The notes below the pieces were generated by a model. That model made no database searches. It was given only the letters and a program-made list of their open reading frames with translations, and was not told the origin of the DNA. Position numbers and translations under genes: made by a program. Of a DNA stretch of 64,000 nucleotides, positions 43,806 through 55,690 are shown piece by piece. Position 1 is the first letter of the stretch. Every line of letters begins with the position of its first letter. Origin of the DNA: Polyodon spathula (taxonomy: Eukaryota; Chordata; Actinopteri; Acipenseriformes; Polyodontidae); assembly GCF_017654505.1 (NCBI RefSeq), contig NC_054538.1, forward strand, positions 23,105,783 to 23,169,782, given 5' to 3'.

Positions 43806-44770
43806 CATGGCTAAAAATCAAGGGATTAAAAAGATTGCCCGCTTTTCACTAAAAAAGCTAACGATTCTCAGGGCCTGGACATTCCTCGGATTACTGCCTT
43901 GGCCACCATTGAAGCAGCATCCGTAACAACTCCTGCCTCCAGTCCAGTGGAACTACTTCCTGAAATTCTACCTGAACTAAACTCCCTTATCTCCAGGTTT
44001 GACAAAAAATGTAATGTGTACAATGGCCGTCTGAATGCTATTGTGACCTCTGTTGTTACTCAAGAAAACTCACTGTCTGAGATCGCTCAGAAAATCAGTG
44101 CTAGGAGCACATATTGAAACCATGGAGGACAGGATTGCAAATTTAGAATCTACTTTACCAGCAAACAAACTGCTACCAAACACTTTCAAGGACAGGATGG
44201 TACAGTTAGAGGAGAAGCGAATGATATTGAAAATCAGGGCCGACGTAAAAACATTGGAATAATGGGCCTGGCTGAAGGATAAGAGGGCTTGGATCTGCTG
44301 TTTAAATATCTGCAAAGCATGCTGCCTTCCTGGCTCGACCAGCCCTCAGATCGGTAGTTCAAAATAGAGAGAGTGCACAGATCCTTAAGGCAAAGACTTG
44401 GAGCCAACCAGAGCCCAAGAAGCTTTGTAGTGCGCTTTCTGAAATATCTCGACAAGGAGGCCATTCTGAGTGCTTTCAGAATTAAAGGAGAGGTTTAAGG
44501 GCCCAAGGCTGTTGTTTCTTTCAACATCTGTCCATGGAGGTTCTACACAAGAGGAGAGAATTAGCTGCAGCGAGAAAGAGGTTCACCAACTTCTGAGTAT
44601 TCAGAGGCTTTGCCTATCCAGCTAAATTCTGAATCCTGCACAAGGGGAGGATTAAAGTTTATGAGACATCAGATTGGCCACCAAGTTCCTGGAGAAGGAA
44701 TTCGAAAGCCATTTGTGGATCCCCTGGTATGAAATTGAAATTCACTAAGAATTGTGTTTTCTTTTATAGT
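43806..44770 (+). pseudogene. L1-like ORF1 relic
   Basis: Frame pieces in order: MAKNQGIKKIARF (43808), LPEILPELNSLISRFDKKCN, a coiled-coil-like segment ETMEDRIANLESTL, then MVQLEEK and ENQGRRKNI, GLAEG, and IERVHRSLRQRLGANQSPRS, FVVRFLKYLDKEAIL, AYPAKF..LHKGRIKVYET, with a final EKEFESHLW-like stretch. N-R-R-xN-I..G and R.H R..RPR-F-V-RFL..DKE are the RNA-recognition domain of L1/Tx1-type ORF1 proteins, which bind LINE RNA. At least five frameshifts or stops. No matching ORF2 is seen downstream. Confidence 0.75.
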
Positions 44771-45239
44771 GTGGAGATAAGATATAAAGAGCGCTATACC
44801 TTCCTTGGTTGTTTTGACATGTTTTGTTGATAAGAATATCACTTGACGCTTTAAACATATACTTGCAGTAGAAGGCACAATAAGAACTCTCCATTTTTTT
44901 CACCCCTCGGTGGTTGGATTGTGCTTTTTTGGGTGAAGCGGGGGTGGGCTTGCGCTGCATGGGTGACGCGGGGGTGGGGTTGTGCTGTACTGGGTCATGC
45001 AGTAATGGGTTCGCTGTAATAGATGCGCTGTTGAGTCCAGATACAGTTCTAAAGTATATGCTATCCTTTTTGCGATTACATTGAGAGTGGGAGTGGGAGT
45101 GGGAGGGGGAATGGGGGAGGGGGCAACCTTCAGCTCCTGATATTTAAATACACCTTGACTTCTGTGCACTGTGCTTTCTTTTTATTTGTGTTTACCATTA
45201 TATATCACATGGAAAGTGCTTTTGTGTAATGCACTGCTT
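44771..45239. other. No gene; G-rich minisatellite-like stretch
   Basis: About 44930-45010 holds three loosely repeated units of GGGTGAAGCGGGGGTGGG-type sequence, and 45087-45125 holds GAGTGGGAGTGGGAGTGGGA. G-runs on this strand could form quadruplexes. Confidence 0.6.
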
Positions 45240-45530
45240 TTTATTTATTTAGTTACCTATTTATTTATTTTCTTGTTATTTATTTATTTATTTATTTATA
45301 TTATAATAATACTATAATATATAATAATTATAATATAATAATAATTATAATAATATATATATAATCTATAAGATATTCTATACATATACGAAATATAAAC
45401 ACAATGAAAATATAGTAAAACATAATTATTTTAAGTTATATTAAGTTTTGTTTAATAAAATTCAATATATTATATATATATATCTATATCATAATATAAT
45501 ATATAATATAATTATATATAATGTAAAATA
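45240..45530. repeat. (TTTA)n and TA-rich low-complexity block
   Basis: ATTT/TTTA units (45238-45300) followed by irregular AT-only sequence. Confidence 0.9.
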
Positions 45531-47043
45531 GATTCGTACATGCATGTACGAGTAAAAGAGGTCACGCCTTCATTGTATAATTACTTTCTTTTGTGCAGAC
45601 TTAATGATCTTTTTATTCTGCAGTAAGAGTGATAATAATATACTCAGAAGCCCTATTTTAAACATTCTCTTTTATTGGATGATATTAATCACTGGACAGA
45701 TATTAAAGCCATAAGGAGTTCAATGGCCCTGGATCTAGAAAGGAAAAGGTCTTTGAGATGAAAATAAGAACACTCTCTACTGCACTGGGGAACAAAATTC
45801 AAATTCAATTAAGAAGCAGAATTCCAAACTTGTTTAAAGGGCAAAATGTCACTTTATAAAACATTATGTTCAAAAAGAACTAAAAAAAATAATGAGTGTG
45901 CCATGAATCTATTTATAGACTGTTACTCGAGTGGCATACAACATTTTTCGGAGAATACAAGGATATCTATCTTGTTAACACATTTGCTGTGTTTTATGAG
46001 TAAACTTTTTGAGACAAGCTTTTACAATACATTTTCTTCTGTAAGACTGAAAGCTTTGCTATTGATTTGGAAGATGGCTTTTGGGCACTAGTGTACTTTG
46101 AATTAAATTCAGAAGCACTTTGACAGCTAGCTCACATCAAGGGCATGTTTCCAACTTCATTTGAGCCAAGGCAAAGGCTGTCTGCCAAAAAGTGTTTCAG
46201 CACCTTGTAAGCATTTCTAAATTACAGCCATGGATGAATAGAAACATCTATAATTTATTCACAACACACTGTGTAAACTGGATTTATTATCAATAAGTGT
46301 TCGTATCTCTTTTAAAAACTAGGCAAGTTATATGTATGTTAAATATATTAATGTCAAATACTGATTATGCATTTCCATTGTAATGTGTGTGACTACCAGA
46401 ACAGAGAAATCCACCAAAACAAATGAAGTTATTTGTTTTCCATTTTCTGCTTGGAAGAAAAAGCATTTGTATTTCCAATAGTTTTTTTTTTTCTTCAGAC
46501 TATACTGCAAAATGTATCGTGGTAGTTTAGTCATAGTCCACATTAGACCTAGCTAGTTAAGTAAATTGATTTCAACATGCATCACCCTGACTTACTGTGG
46601 CAGTAGGGCAAGATGAAAGCCCTGCTAGTGTACGTGTGGGTGTGGGAAATATTGGGTTGGCAGGGGGTGGGGGGTTACATTTCTCCCTGTCAAAAAACAC
46701 GTGGGAAAGTAGGTGTTCACGGGTGTTGAGGAAAAAGGATAGAAATGATTAGAGTTGATGTTGGCGAGAGGTGGAGGTATGTGTTTTCATGTTCCATGCT
46801 GTCCTGTCTGTTTGTTTATGTTTTTGTCAGTTTTGTAGAACCTTTTATTTTGTTAAATATGTTTAGTCTACAGTTTTGTCTGTGTTACTTTTGTTTATTT
46901 GATTGTTAAATATGCGCATTAGCACTTAACCTGCAGCTTTTCTTGTCTGAGTCTGTCTTCCTGTTGATAACAGCTTGGCCATGATGCTCCCCTCAGACTT
47001 CCACTTCCACACATGCCCACATACATCTTGGGACACATCGTCC
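45531..47043. other. Intergenic DNA, no gene recognised
   Basis: The plus strand 45640-45760 could be decayed LINE ORF2, but I see no diagnostic box. A G-rich stretch lies at 46655-46672. Confidence 0.45.
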
Positions 47044-47106
47044 TGGGGGGAGTGTAACGATCTTGGAGGACTGGAATGGTCGACTTAAATGACACATAAG
47101 ATATGA
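47044..47106 (+). other. Possible polypurine tract / LTR junction
   Basis: GGGGGGAG (47045-47052) directly precedes TGTAACGATC, the arrangement at the 3' LTR boundary of Gypsy elements. The putative LTR is cut by the TA array after about 50 bp. No internal Gypsy coding was recognised upstream. Confidence 0.35.
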
Positions 47107-47107
47107 C

Positions 47108-47174
<67 letters not shown>
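47108..47174. repeat. (TA)n microsatellite
   Basis: About 33 TA units abutting the Tc1 left end. Confidence 0.97.
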
Positions 47175-47176
<2 letters not shown>

Positions 47177-47177
<1 letters not shown>

Positions 47178-48766
47178 TGTCTATAGGAAGTATTCACCCC
47201 CCTTGGACGTTTTCACAGTTTGTTGTGTTACAACCTGAAATCTTGATGCATTTAAATGGGATTTTTTTTCCTTTGATTTACACAACCTACTCAACACTTT
47301 GAAGAGGCAAGAGAATTTTTATTGTTAAACAACACTTAATGAAAAATAAAAAAAAAAACCTGAAATGTCTTGGTTAGATAAGTATTCACCCCCCTGAGTC
47401 AATACTTGGTAGAACCACCTTTGGCAGCAATTACAGCTGTGAGTCTTTTGGGGTAAGTCTCTACCAGGTTTGCCCATTCTTCTTGGCAAAATTGTTCAAG
47501 CTTTGTCAAGTTGGATGAGGATTGTTGGTGGACAGCAATCTTCAAGACTTGCCACAGATTCTCAATTGGATTCAAGTCCGGGCTTTGAGTGGGCTACTCT
47601 AGGACATTCACTTTCTTGTTTTTAAGCTACTCATTGTCGCTTTGGCTGTGTGCTTTTGGTCATTGTCCTGCTCAAAGGTAAATCTCCATCCCAGTCTTAG
47701 GTCTTTTGCAGACTGAAGCAGGTTGTCCTCAAGGATTTGCGTGTATTTAGGTCCATCCATTTTGCACTCTACCCTGATAAGCTTCCCAGTCCCTGCCAAT
47801 GAAAAGCATCCCCATAGCATGATGGTGCCACCACCATGCTTCACAGTAGGGATGGTGTTACCTGGGTGATGAGATGAGTTGGATTTGCGCCAGACATAAC
47901 GCTTTGCATTTAGGCCAAATAGTTCAATTTTTGTTTCATCAGACCACAGAATCTTTTGCCACATGTTTTCAGAGTTTCCCACATGCCTTTTTGCCATCTC
48001 CAAGCGTGATTTTACATGGCCTTTTTTCAGAAATGGCTTCCTTCTTGGCACTCTTCCATAGAGGCCAGATTTGTGTAGTACCTCAGCTATTGTTGACACA
48101 TGGACAGTTTCTCCCATCTCAGCTGTGGAACGCTGTGTTTCAAAGTTGTCATTGGCCTCTTGGTGGCTTCTCTGACCAATGCCCTTCTTACCCGGCTGCT
48201 CGGTTTGGGAGGACGGCCTTCTCTAAGAAGATTCTTGGTGGTGTTGTATACCTTCCACTTCCTAATGATCATGTTGACTGTGCTCCAAAGGATAATCAGT
48301 GCTTTTAAATATTTTTATACCCTTCCCCTAATCTGTGCCTTTCCACAATTTTATCCCAGAGTTGTTTTGAAAGCTCCTTGGTCTTCATGGTAGTATCTTT
48401 GCTTTGAATGCACTACCCAACTATGGGACCTTACAGAGGCAGATGTATTTAATCTGAAATCATGTGATCCACGTTTATTACACACAGATAGACTCCATTT
48501 AACTTATTGTGTGAATTCTGATGGCAATTGTTTGCACCTGAGCTTATTTGTGTCATAGCAAAGGGGGTGAATACTTATCTAATAAAGACTTCATGTTTTT
48601 ATTTTTTCACCCCACCCCCACCCCCATTTTTTCACACATTGAAAGTGTTGAGTAGGTTGTTTAAATCAAAGGAAAAAAAAAAAAAACATTTAAATGCATC
48701 AAGATTTCTGGTTGTAACACAACAACCTGAAAACATCCAAGGGGGGTGAATACTTCCAATAGGCAC

Positions 48767-48768
<2 letters not shown>
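47177..48768 (-). mobile_element. Tc1 transposon, family B
   Basis: Ends GTGTCTATAGGAAGTATTCA and inverted right end AGTGCCTATTGGAAGTATTC, both followed by CCCCC, with TA flanks. Inverted repeats reach about 120 bp inward (GTTGTGTTACAACC … AACCTACTCAAC). About 1.6 kb, transposase on the minus strand. Confidence 0.9.
47400..48388 (-). pseudogene. Tc1 transposase, family B (broken)
   Basis: The start codon at 48388-48386 opens MKTKELSKQLWDKIVERHRL and GEGYKNI, then a stop, then STVNMIIRKW of the helix-turn-helix. The GRPPKPS hook lies in the frame 48272-48087, and a frameshift near 48110 leads to the catalytic frame 48117-47608. That frame holds WSDETKIELFG (first Asp) and FEQDNDQKH (second Asp, 91 residues later as in family A). 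A TAG replaces the Trp codon after VNVLE near 47598, before the NPIENLW catalytic Glu box, which is otherwise intact. The C-terminus resembles [10 protein letters not shown] near 47420. Confidence 0.85.
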
Positions 48769-48801
<33 letters not shown>

Positions 48802-48830
48802 GTGCATGTGCGTGTGTGAACATAATTTAG
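48769..48830. repeat. (TG)n microsatellite
   Basis: TG units with CG and CATG interruptions, abutting the Tc1 right end. Confidence 0.92.
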
Positions 48831-50349
48831 ATATTTTATTTAACATCATGTAAGTAAATATACAAAATGATATTGCAAAAGTCTACCGTAGCCATAATAG
48901 CAGTACAGCATTTCATATTAGATTTTGAATTGTCAAATTTTGGTCAGTTTTTTATGAAGTATATGGAAAACTATAAATAGCTATGCAATTTAATATGTTA
49001 ATATGACATTATTTAGCAGGTTTCATGCAACTTTATGAAGCAAAATTAGTTCATTCTATAGGGTGATGCTGTCTATGCAAATAATAAATCGATCCATAAA
49101 AGAAAAAAAAAAACTCTGTATAATCTAAATGGTTTAATTGTTAAAATGTTTTGCAGTTGGGAATAAGGCATAACCTATAGTAGTTCTGAAAAATAATAAA
49201 ATTAGACAAACAGTTTGTCAGTGACTTGTGGAAATAAACTTAAAATATAGTATCTGAAATCAGCCTTCAAACTGTAAAGACTACACTAATGAATATTATG
49301 TAGATAGCAACCAGTTTCACATAATATCCCCAGTATGTTCATATTATTTTTAGATGTAGATTTAGACAATATCTACAACAGAAAGAAATTCTTTGAGAGG
49401 AGGCCAACACTTGTGAGATATTTTGTAATACATGTTTTCTTTTTGTCCTCAAGCTACAACTGTTAATAATTCTCAGCTTAGAACCAATTCTAAAACAAGC
49501 ATCTGCTCCGCAAATTTGAAAGAAACCTCATACAGCGAGCCTGTTGGTTAACCTCAAAAGAAAAAAAGAAAGAATGGTGTTTAAAAGCATACAATACCTC
49601 TCCTTGGGAAAACACTGATCAATTCAATCTGTTTAATTGTGCTGTGGGAAGTCTCCATGTCACAAAGCCAGATTCTCAAAGACATTACTAGCACTTTTTT
49701 TTCTGGAAAGAGAAAAACACCAACTGCAATTTTAAAATCAATGAAAAACGATTTACAATAAAAGCCCCTAAATGAACTGCTTGAGTTGTTTGTTTTTTGT
49801 TTTGCATTGAGTCAGAAAAAAAAAAAAAAAAAAAACATGTGCTAATAACAATATGGATTAAAGTCTATAATATTTTGTCTGTTTTTAACTACATTTACTG
49901 GTATTTATCTTGTATTGATCACTCATAGAATAAATGGCTCCTGGGCATAGAAAGAACAATGTGATTCCTTGAGGATTTTTCTGGAACGGGGGAACATTTA
50001 CAAAGCCATTTACTCCAAATTGCTATAGCTATTTTATTTCTGACATTTCACCTCAGCAGGGTCTTCTGAGTTGTAAGGCTAGAAATGAGCCAAGAAAGGG
50101 ATAAATTATTGATGGAACACATTTTAGCAAACATGTTGTCTTAATAGGGAAATAGATTATGTCTGCATAGCAACAAAACAACTATGTTATGAATGCAGGT
50201 TTATAAGAATCAAGAACCAAATGGTGGTTTGACATTTAAGGTGAATGGTCAGTGAGAGTACGTCAAACTAAAGAGGGTGCACTTTGGTTGTATGTTGTAT
50301 GTATGTAGTAACACAGCAGCCTGCATGAAAATACAATATTCTACTATTA
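48831..50349. other. Intergenic DNA, no gene recognised
   Basis: AT-rich, with A-runs near 49100 and 49816. No coding segment or named repeat seen. Confidence 0.6.
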
Positions 50350-50419
50350 TTCTAATATTCTGTTACCAGCGATGCTCTGGGGGGAAAAAAGGGATGAAAT
50401 GAGCGTCCAAGAAAGGTTC

Positions 50420-50490
50420 TGGGGACATTGGGACCAGTGTTCCAAAAGTTGGACGGTCCCATCCAAAACGGGACGTCTGGTCACCTTATC
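50420..50490. repeat. hAT-like MITE end
   Basis: GGACGGTCCCATCCAAAACG followed by GGACGTCTGGTCACCTTA resembles the right end of the element at 25326-25988. No matching left end was found. Confidence 0.45.
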
Positions 50491-51045
50491 TATGTATCAA
50501 ATTAACTATTTTGTTAGCTACAACCAATTTAATTCAAGGGCTCACAGACATTCTTAAGTTGTTTATTTTATGTTTTTATATATAAAGAAGTGATGATATT
50601 CTAATGACACAAATTTGTGAATTTCCCATAGTAGATTAAGTTCTGTATAGAACCATTATTATACACCAAACAACAGAGTCTTCTGTATACATTAAGTATT
50701 TTGACCACTGTTGTTAAGTTTAGTACAGAGCTTGAGACTAAGAATACAAACATAACCGTATTCTAAATAGGGAATGTACTCTTTATTCTTTTATGCTTAC
50801 TGTTTAAATTAAATGACCAGGTAATAAATTATAGTTTCTTTATTTTTTATTTTTTTTCCAGAAAGCAAGCAAGAGGTTAAATTAATTTATTATACTCTGT
50901 GGCAGGAAAATATTACCTTTAAATACAGAAATAAACATGATTCTTACTTCACAGTTGAAACTGCTGTAGGCAAAGATATATAAACAGAGTTACCCACAAA
51001 ATCTAATATTGTAAATACAACCACACACAGCACCAAATAATTGTA
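50491..51045. other. No gene recognised
   Basis: AT-rich sequence up to the LTR retrotransposon remnant. Confidence 0.55.
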
Positions 51046-51299
51046 TTTCTGACCCGGGGCCAGGCGCAGTTGGTTCCAGCCGACACATAAGGTTCCCCCG
51101 GCCAAGTTGATGGTGACTCCCACTTTGGCCAGGAGATCTAGGCCCAGGGCCAGCGCAAGAGTTCACCGCCACAGGTTTTCAAGGGCACGAGTCTTGCCCC
51201 TCCACTGTTTCTCCACTGTATTCCCTGGATCTCCTCTTAGCCTTCAGGTCCCAGCAGGGGGTCAGCAAGTGTGTGTTGTCCATCCCTCTCTGACACCAG
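51046..51299 (-). pseudogene. LTR retrotransposon internal fragment with protease relic
   Basis: Directly inside the LTR (minus strand) is CTGGTGTCAGAGAGGG (51299-51284), the usual position and style of a primer-binding site in fish Gypsy elements. About 120 bp later the minus strand encodes LALGLDLLAKVGVTINLAGG and TLCVGWNQLRL (51157-51055), like the C-terminal LGLDFL…I-D…G-T part of a retroviral-type aspartic protease. The gag region that should separate leader and protease is deleted. Old defective copy; similarity ends near 51050. Confidence 0.55.
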
Positions 51300-51704
51300 T
51301 GTAGTGAGCACAGGAATCACTGGAGACACACACCAAGGCTCTCAGGTACAATGTGGTTTATTAGGAAGCTAATAAGCAGATAGCACAATCCACACACTCA
51401 CTCACAAAAAACAGACCTTCCCCATCCCAGAGCACTAGCCCGCCTCTCAAGGGGACATTCATACAGCAACCAAACAACACAGGAAGGGTTCAACAATTAC
51501 AGGGTATATCAAGTAAATAATAAAGGCACTTATAATAATCAATACAAAATAAACAACAATAATAGACAGTTTTCCCCACAATATTTCCCACTCCCAGCAT
51601 CCTTTTCCTGCTAATTAGCAGGTTGATGGGAGCCCAGCTCCGGGCATGGCACTCAATGTGCCAGCAGGTGTTGATGGCGAGTCAGCCCAGCAGTGCCCGT
51701 TACA
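51300..51704 (-). mobile_element. LTR of Gypsy-like element
   Basis: On the minus strand it begins TGTAACGGGC and ends GCTCACTACA, 405 bp. An AATAAA signal lies at 51356-51361 (minus strand), about 55 bp before the LTR end, placing R/U5 properly. Followed by a primer-binding-site-like sequence. A matching second LTR and target duplication were not found because the other end is lost. Confidence 0.65.
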
Positions 51705-53104
51705 ATATTAAATCTGTCCTTTTGTAAATTCAGCAGGTTTCTGACAGATTTATTTGGACCCAAAAATACTCTCCGCTCAACTGCAGTTTTCAAGATTTTG
51801 CTTCATTTTATTTTGATGCTGCACACAGCATATTTTAGGAGTAGCAGGAAATGGCTGACAAAGCCATCTGATTTACCTTTTTGCAGATTTACTCTTATTC
51901 TCCAGCTGCACATAAAGGTGTTACACACTTCTTAGCTGCCTCAGCTTCACATAAAGTCATTTGTTGAGATTCCCTGTGTTTCTGGTACTCTTTGAAACAA
52001 GTAATGCATCAATATTAGAAACATTTTGACCATGCAGTTCCTAGCTCATGCTTTTTAACAAGATTGTATACATGCTTTATAATTCAGCTGTCAATTTGCT
52101 CAACCTATATTTTTCTGCACCTGTCATATCTTTTTGCAGTTGTAATTTATTATACTGATTGTAACTGATAATCTATATTATTTATGCAAAGCACAATCCC
52201 CAAAAAACAAGCACAATTCCTGTTTTTCCACATAGATTTTCCACATTGTTTTTCCAAGGTAAATCTGGTAATTAATGAATCGTCTATCCTGTGAATTCTC
52301 TTGTGTAATAAAGACAGCATGCATTATATTTGTTAGTACAAAAACACATTTTGAACTTACTGTATTATGATTTAGGTTCACCAAATAATCTTATGATATA
52401 AAAAGCACTTGTTGAGTAGAATAGGTATTTTGCAATATTTAGGAGACATTCCTACAAATCTATTTACTTTGTGCATTGGGTAACAGAAATACTCTGTCAA
52501 AACAAGCACACATGTGTGATTTGAATACGGTGTACCCTGCAAGCCTAGAAAAGTACTGTGTATTTACTTCTGTGCATCTGTGTGTAAGGTAATGAATAAA
52601 TAACAAAGTACAGAAGTATCCAGTTCAAAACAACACATACTTGAAAAGAATTACTAAGAATTGCCCTACAGAAACAATTCTCCAACACAGGCAATGATGA
52701 CTGGAACAATACAGAAGCCATCCAGATCAATACATCATCTACTGCATTTGTCAAGACTTATTTTAAGTAATTAATATTTGCCACTTAAGAAAATGTATTC
52801 TTTATTGGAATAAATTGTAATTTTCTTGATCGTGGGAGAGTGGACTTGTCTAACAGCACTATAAAGCAGCTGTGAGCTGGTCAATGAAGCAGTTACGGTA
52901 ATTAAGTTCAACCTGTTTCAAACTACTAAGAACATGAATCATTACCTGAATATGTTTACATAAATTAGCAAAGAACACAAATGTTTTAACTACTCTCTAT
53001 TGCAAAGTGGATAGTCAATAAAATCTTTAATGAAAAACAATAATCAATTTTCTTAAGTGGCAAATACTAATATACCTACAAATGATAGCACTATAAAATA
53101 CACT
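51705..53104. other. Intergenic DNA, no gene recognised
   Basis: AT-rich; no coding segment or named repeat seen. The minus-strand frames of 68-69 codons are not recognisable. Confidence 0.6.
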
Positions 53105-53109
53105 ACTAG

Positions 53110-53247
53110 TATATATATATATATATATATATATCATATATCATATATATATCTATATATCGATAATATATATGCCATAGCTATATATATAATATTATTA
53201 TATACACTCCCACGGTTCCGATTATAGAAAAAAAATATTATACCGTT

Positions 53248-53323
<76 letters not shown>
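53110..53323. repeat. TA microsatellites, two arrays
   Basis: Irregular TA/TATC at 53110-53200 and a clean (TA)n at 53250-53323, about 36 units. Confidence 0.95.
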
Positions 53324-53325
<2 letters not shown>

Positions 53326-53399
53326 TATGGCACACCATTTTATAGTGTAGTATATAAATGATGGACATTGACAAAAAGTTTTTGGTTTCTTTTTAATCG

Positions 53400-53850
53400 C
53401 TCGATTATTCATCCTTGACCATGACATGCTTGAGTGACTGACTGAAGCAAATGAACTTAATCACCTAATTAGTCAGAAAGTTGATTGGACACTGGATATG
53501 GAGTGATTTCAGCTGCTGAATTGCAAGCTTGAATTAAAGCAATAAGAAAATCACAGAAAAAAAAAACAAAAAACAACAATATGCCACATATGTCAAGAGA
53601 GCAGCGCCTTCGTGTAATTGGCATGTTGGAGGCAGGATAGGGCAGCATACTGTGGCTCGCTGTCTTGGGTGCTCACAGCCAGCACTTTCAAACTTGGCAA
53701 GACGGTATAAACAGACACACTGTGTCAATGACAGGCCACAAACTGGGAGACCAAGAGTCACAACACCTGCCCAAGATCGAAAGATCATTTTGCAGCATCT
53801 TAGTGGTGTCAGTTGTTAATCATCACAACATAAAGTCACTGCATCTGCTC
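53400..53850 (+). pseudogene. Tc1/mariner N-terminal relic, family E copy 2
   Basis: From the ATG at 53581 it reads MPHMSREQRLRVIGMLEAG, a stop, then in the next frame HTVARCLGCSQPALSNLARR-like sequence, NRHTVSMTG in a third frame, and GRPRVTTPAQDRKIILQHL. This is the same helix-turn-helix plus GRPR hook as at 23590-23870. The leader 53480-53560 (GAGTGATTTCA … CAAGCTTGAATTAAAGCAAT) also matches the inverse of 23840-23900, so both retain the 5' end of the element. DDE domain absent. Several 1-nt indels. Confidence 0.7.
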
Positions 53851-53952
53851 TAAAATAGAGTTTGTCGTTTCTGTATCACATCTAGTGAATTTTATCCAAA
53901 TATAATTGATAAGTTTCTTTTGATCCTCAAATATAAGTTTCTTTTGATGCTC

Positions 53953-53953
53953 C

Positions 53954-54019
<66 letters not shown>
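53953..54019. repeat. (TA)n microsatellite
   Basis: About 33 TA units. Confidence 0.97.
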
Positions 54020-54021
<2 letters not shown>

Positions 54022-54541
54022 GGGCTAGCAGAGCTGTACTGCTACCTCCCGCGTCCACAGGTGGCGGATAGTAGAATGACCTCTAGATATAGAGGTTAGC
54101 TGTGATATAAGCAGGCTTGCCTGTCGAATAAGAAGTCACGGACCAACAGCGGCAAGGTTACCAGGGTGCCGTGCGAGTAGTAGGTGGCGCTAGGACTCGT
54201 AAAAAAACAAACAAACAAAAAAAAAACTGTATGTACCCATTGACGACCTTGTGACATGGCGGGTACAGGTCGCCATTCAATAAATCTGTTGCCCCCAACT
54301 ATGGGTTAAATAGTGAGGGTCTTTCTATTGTAACTTGGGCGGATGACTGCTTTCAGCGGCAACGGCTGGTTATAAAAAAAAAGAAGGCTAGTAATTGGTT
54401 CAACTGATGAATGTCTTCTTCACTGCGAGATGGAAAGACTAGGGAACCTACCATCTTATTTTCCCAAACAGCATTATAGACAAAGACATCGAAGATTTGT
54501 ACATAATGTGACCAACCCTCGGATCGAGGAGGGTTGAAGAC
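54020..54541. other. Unclassified G+C-richer region
   Basis: Contrasts with its AT-rich surroundings. It contains several short hairpins, for example CCTCTAGATATAGAGG (about 54080) and ACCCTCGGATCGAGGAGGGT (about 54515), plus A-rich breaks at 54200 and 54370. It looks like the untranslated end of a LINE or another structured repeat. No protein is recognisable. Confidence 0.35.
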
Positions 54542-54975
54542 AAGAAAAATATATCCAACAGGATACTCAATCACTAGAAATACTTAATGAAGAAGAAAAG
54601 TAATTGATAAACTGAAAACTATTTTAATCATTTTGTACTTCTACCTTCTACAAATAGCATATTCGTCAGTGATGAGATCCCCTTACCTTCAGATAGGACA
54701 GCAATGTGTACCTGCATGGCTCCATCCTATGCAAGCTAGGAACCACATTCTTCTTGAATTAAGATACTGACCCTTTTTTTTGGTGGCGAACAATGATGAT
54801 ACATTTGATGTGGACCAAATGTGGGGAATCTTTAAAACAATTTACAGCGGTATATTAATGTAGCGCTTCGGCCCCACGTGAAATGAAAGTGTTATCTGTG
54901 AGAATGGCTTACAAGCCTTGCCAGAATTGAAGTTTAACAACAAAGCCACTAAGAGTTTACACCCCAAGAAATAGT

Positions 54976-54980
<5 letters not shown>
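54542..54980. repeat. 430-bp dispersed repeat, copy 2
   Basis: Same orientation and order as 30549-30990, with small indels (for example a 10-bp GTGTACCTGC insertion near 54708). It runs into the microsatellite at 54976. Confidence 0.85.
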
Positions 54981-55124
<144 letters not shown>

Positions 55125-55256
55125 GTGTCTTGCAAAAGTATTCAGACCCCTGACCAATTCACTCATATTACTGAATTACAAATGGTACACTGAAATTTCG
55201 TTCTGTTTGATATTTTATTTTTTTTATTTTTAAACACTGAAACTCAGAATCAATTA

Positions 55257-55690
55257 CACCGTGTAACAATTTTTTTTTAAAATTTTTTGTTCCTGGGTAG
55301 TAAGTGTTATTTCCTAATTGCTTATGCCTCAAAAGTATAGAAAATTATTCCCCACAAACTTTGCTTTTGTGACCAGGACAGTGATATTTCAAAATATCAC
55401 TATTTCCAATGGGAAAACAGGCAAATGTGTGTCTTTTCGTTCACATAAAGTCAGAAAAAAACAACATATGAATCCAAATTAACATGTATTTATACTAAAG
55501 TAATACAAAAATGACTACAAAAGATTTAGAAGTGAGTAGTTTTTTGAGATTTAAGATTATACTGTATTTACAGTACATTTTTGTATTACTTTCCTGTGTG
55601 GGGAATAATAGCCATTTTCTATACTTTTGAGGCATAAGCAATTAGGAAATAAAACTTACTACCAAGGAACAAAAATTGTGTTACATAGCG
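55257..55690. mobile_element. Harbinger-like MITE inside Tc1
   Basis: The 434-bp insert has roughly 95-bp inverted arms: CACCGTGTAACA … GGGTAGTAAGTGTTATTTCC … TAGAAAATTATTCCCCACA against the inverse of 55600-55690. It is flanked by a 3-bp repeat TTA (55254-55256, 55691-55693). Copy 1 of the host Tc1 shows the empty site CAATTATTGTAA at about 31132. A 3-bp TWA duplication is typical of PIF/Harbinger. Non-coding. Confidence 0.8.

Noticed and set aside
54020..54541. Possible ribozyme or structured RNA gene
   Set aside because: Short hairpins are present, but I could not find a hammerhead core, Pol III boxes or a tRNA fold; left unclassified.
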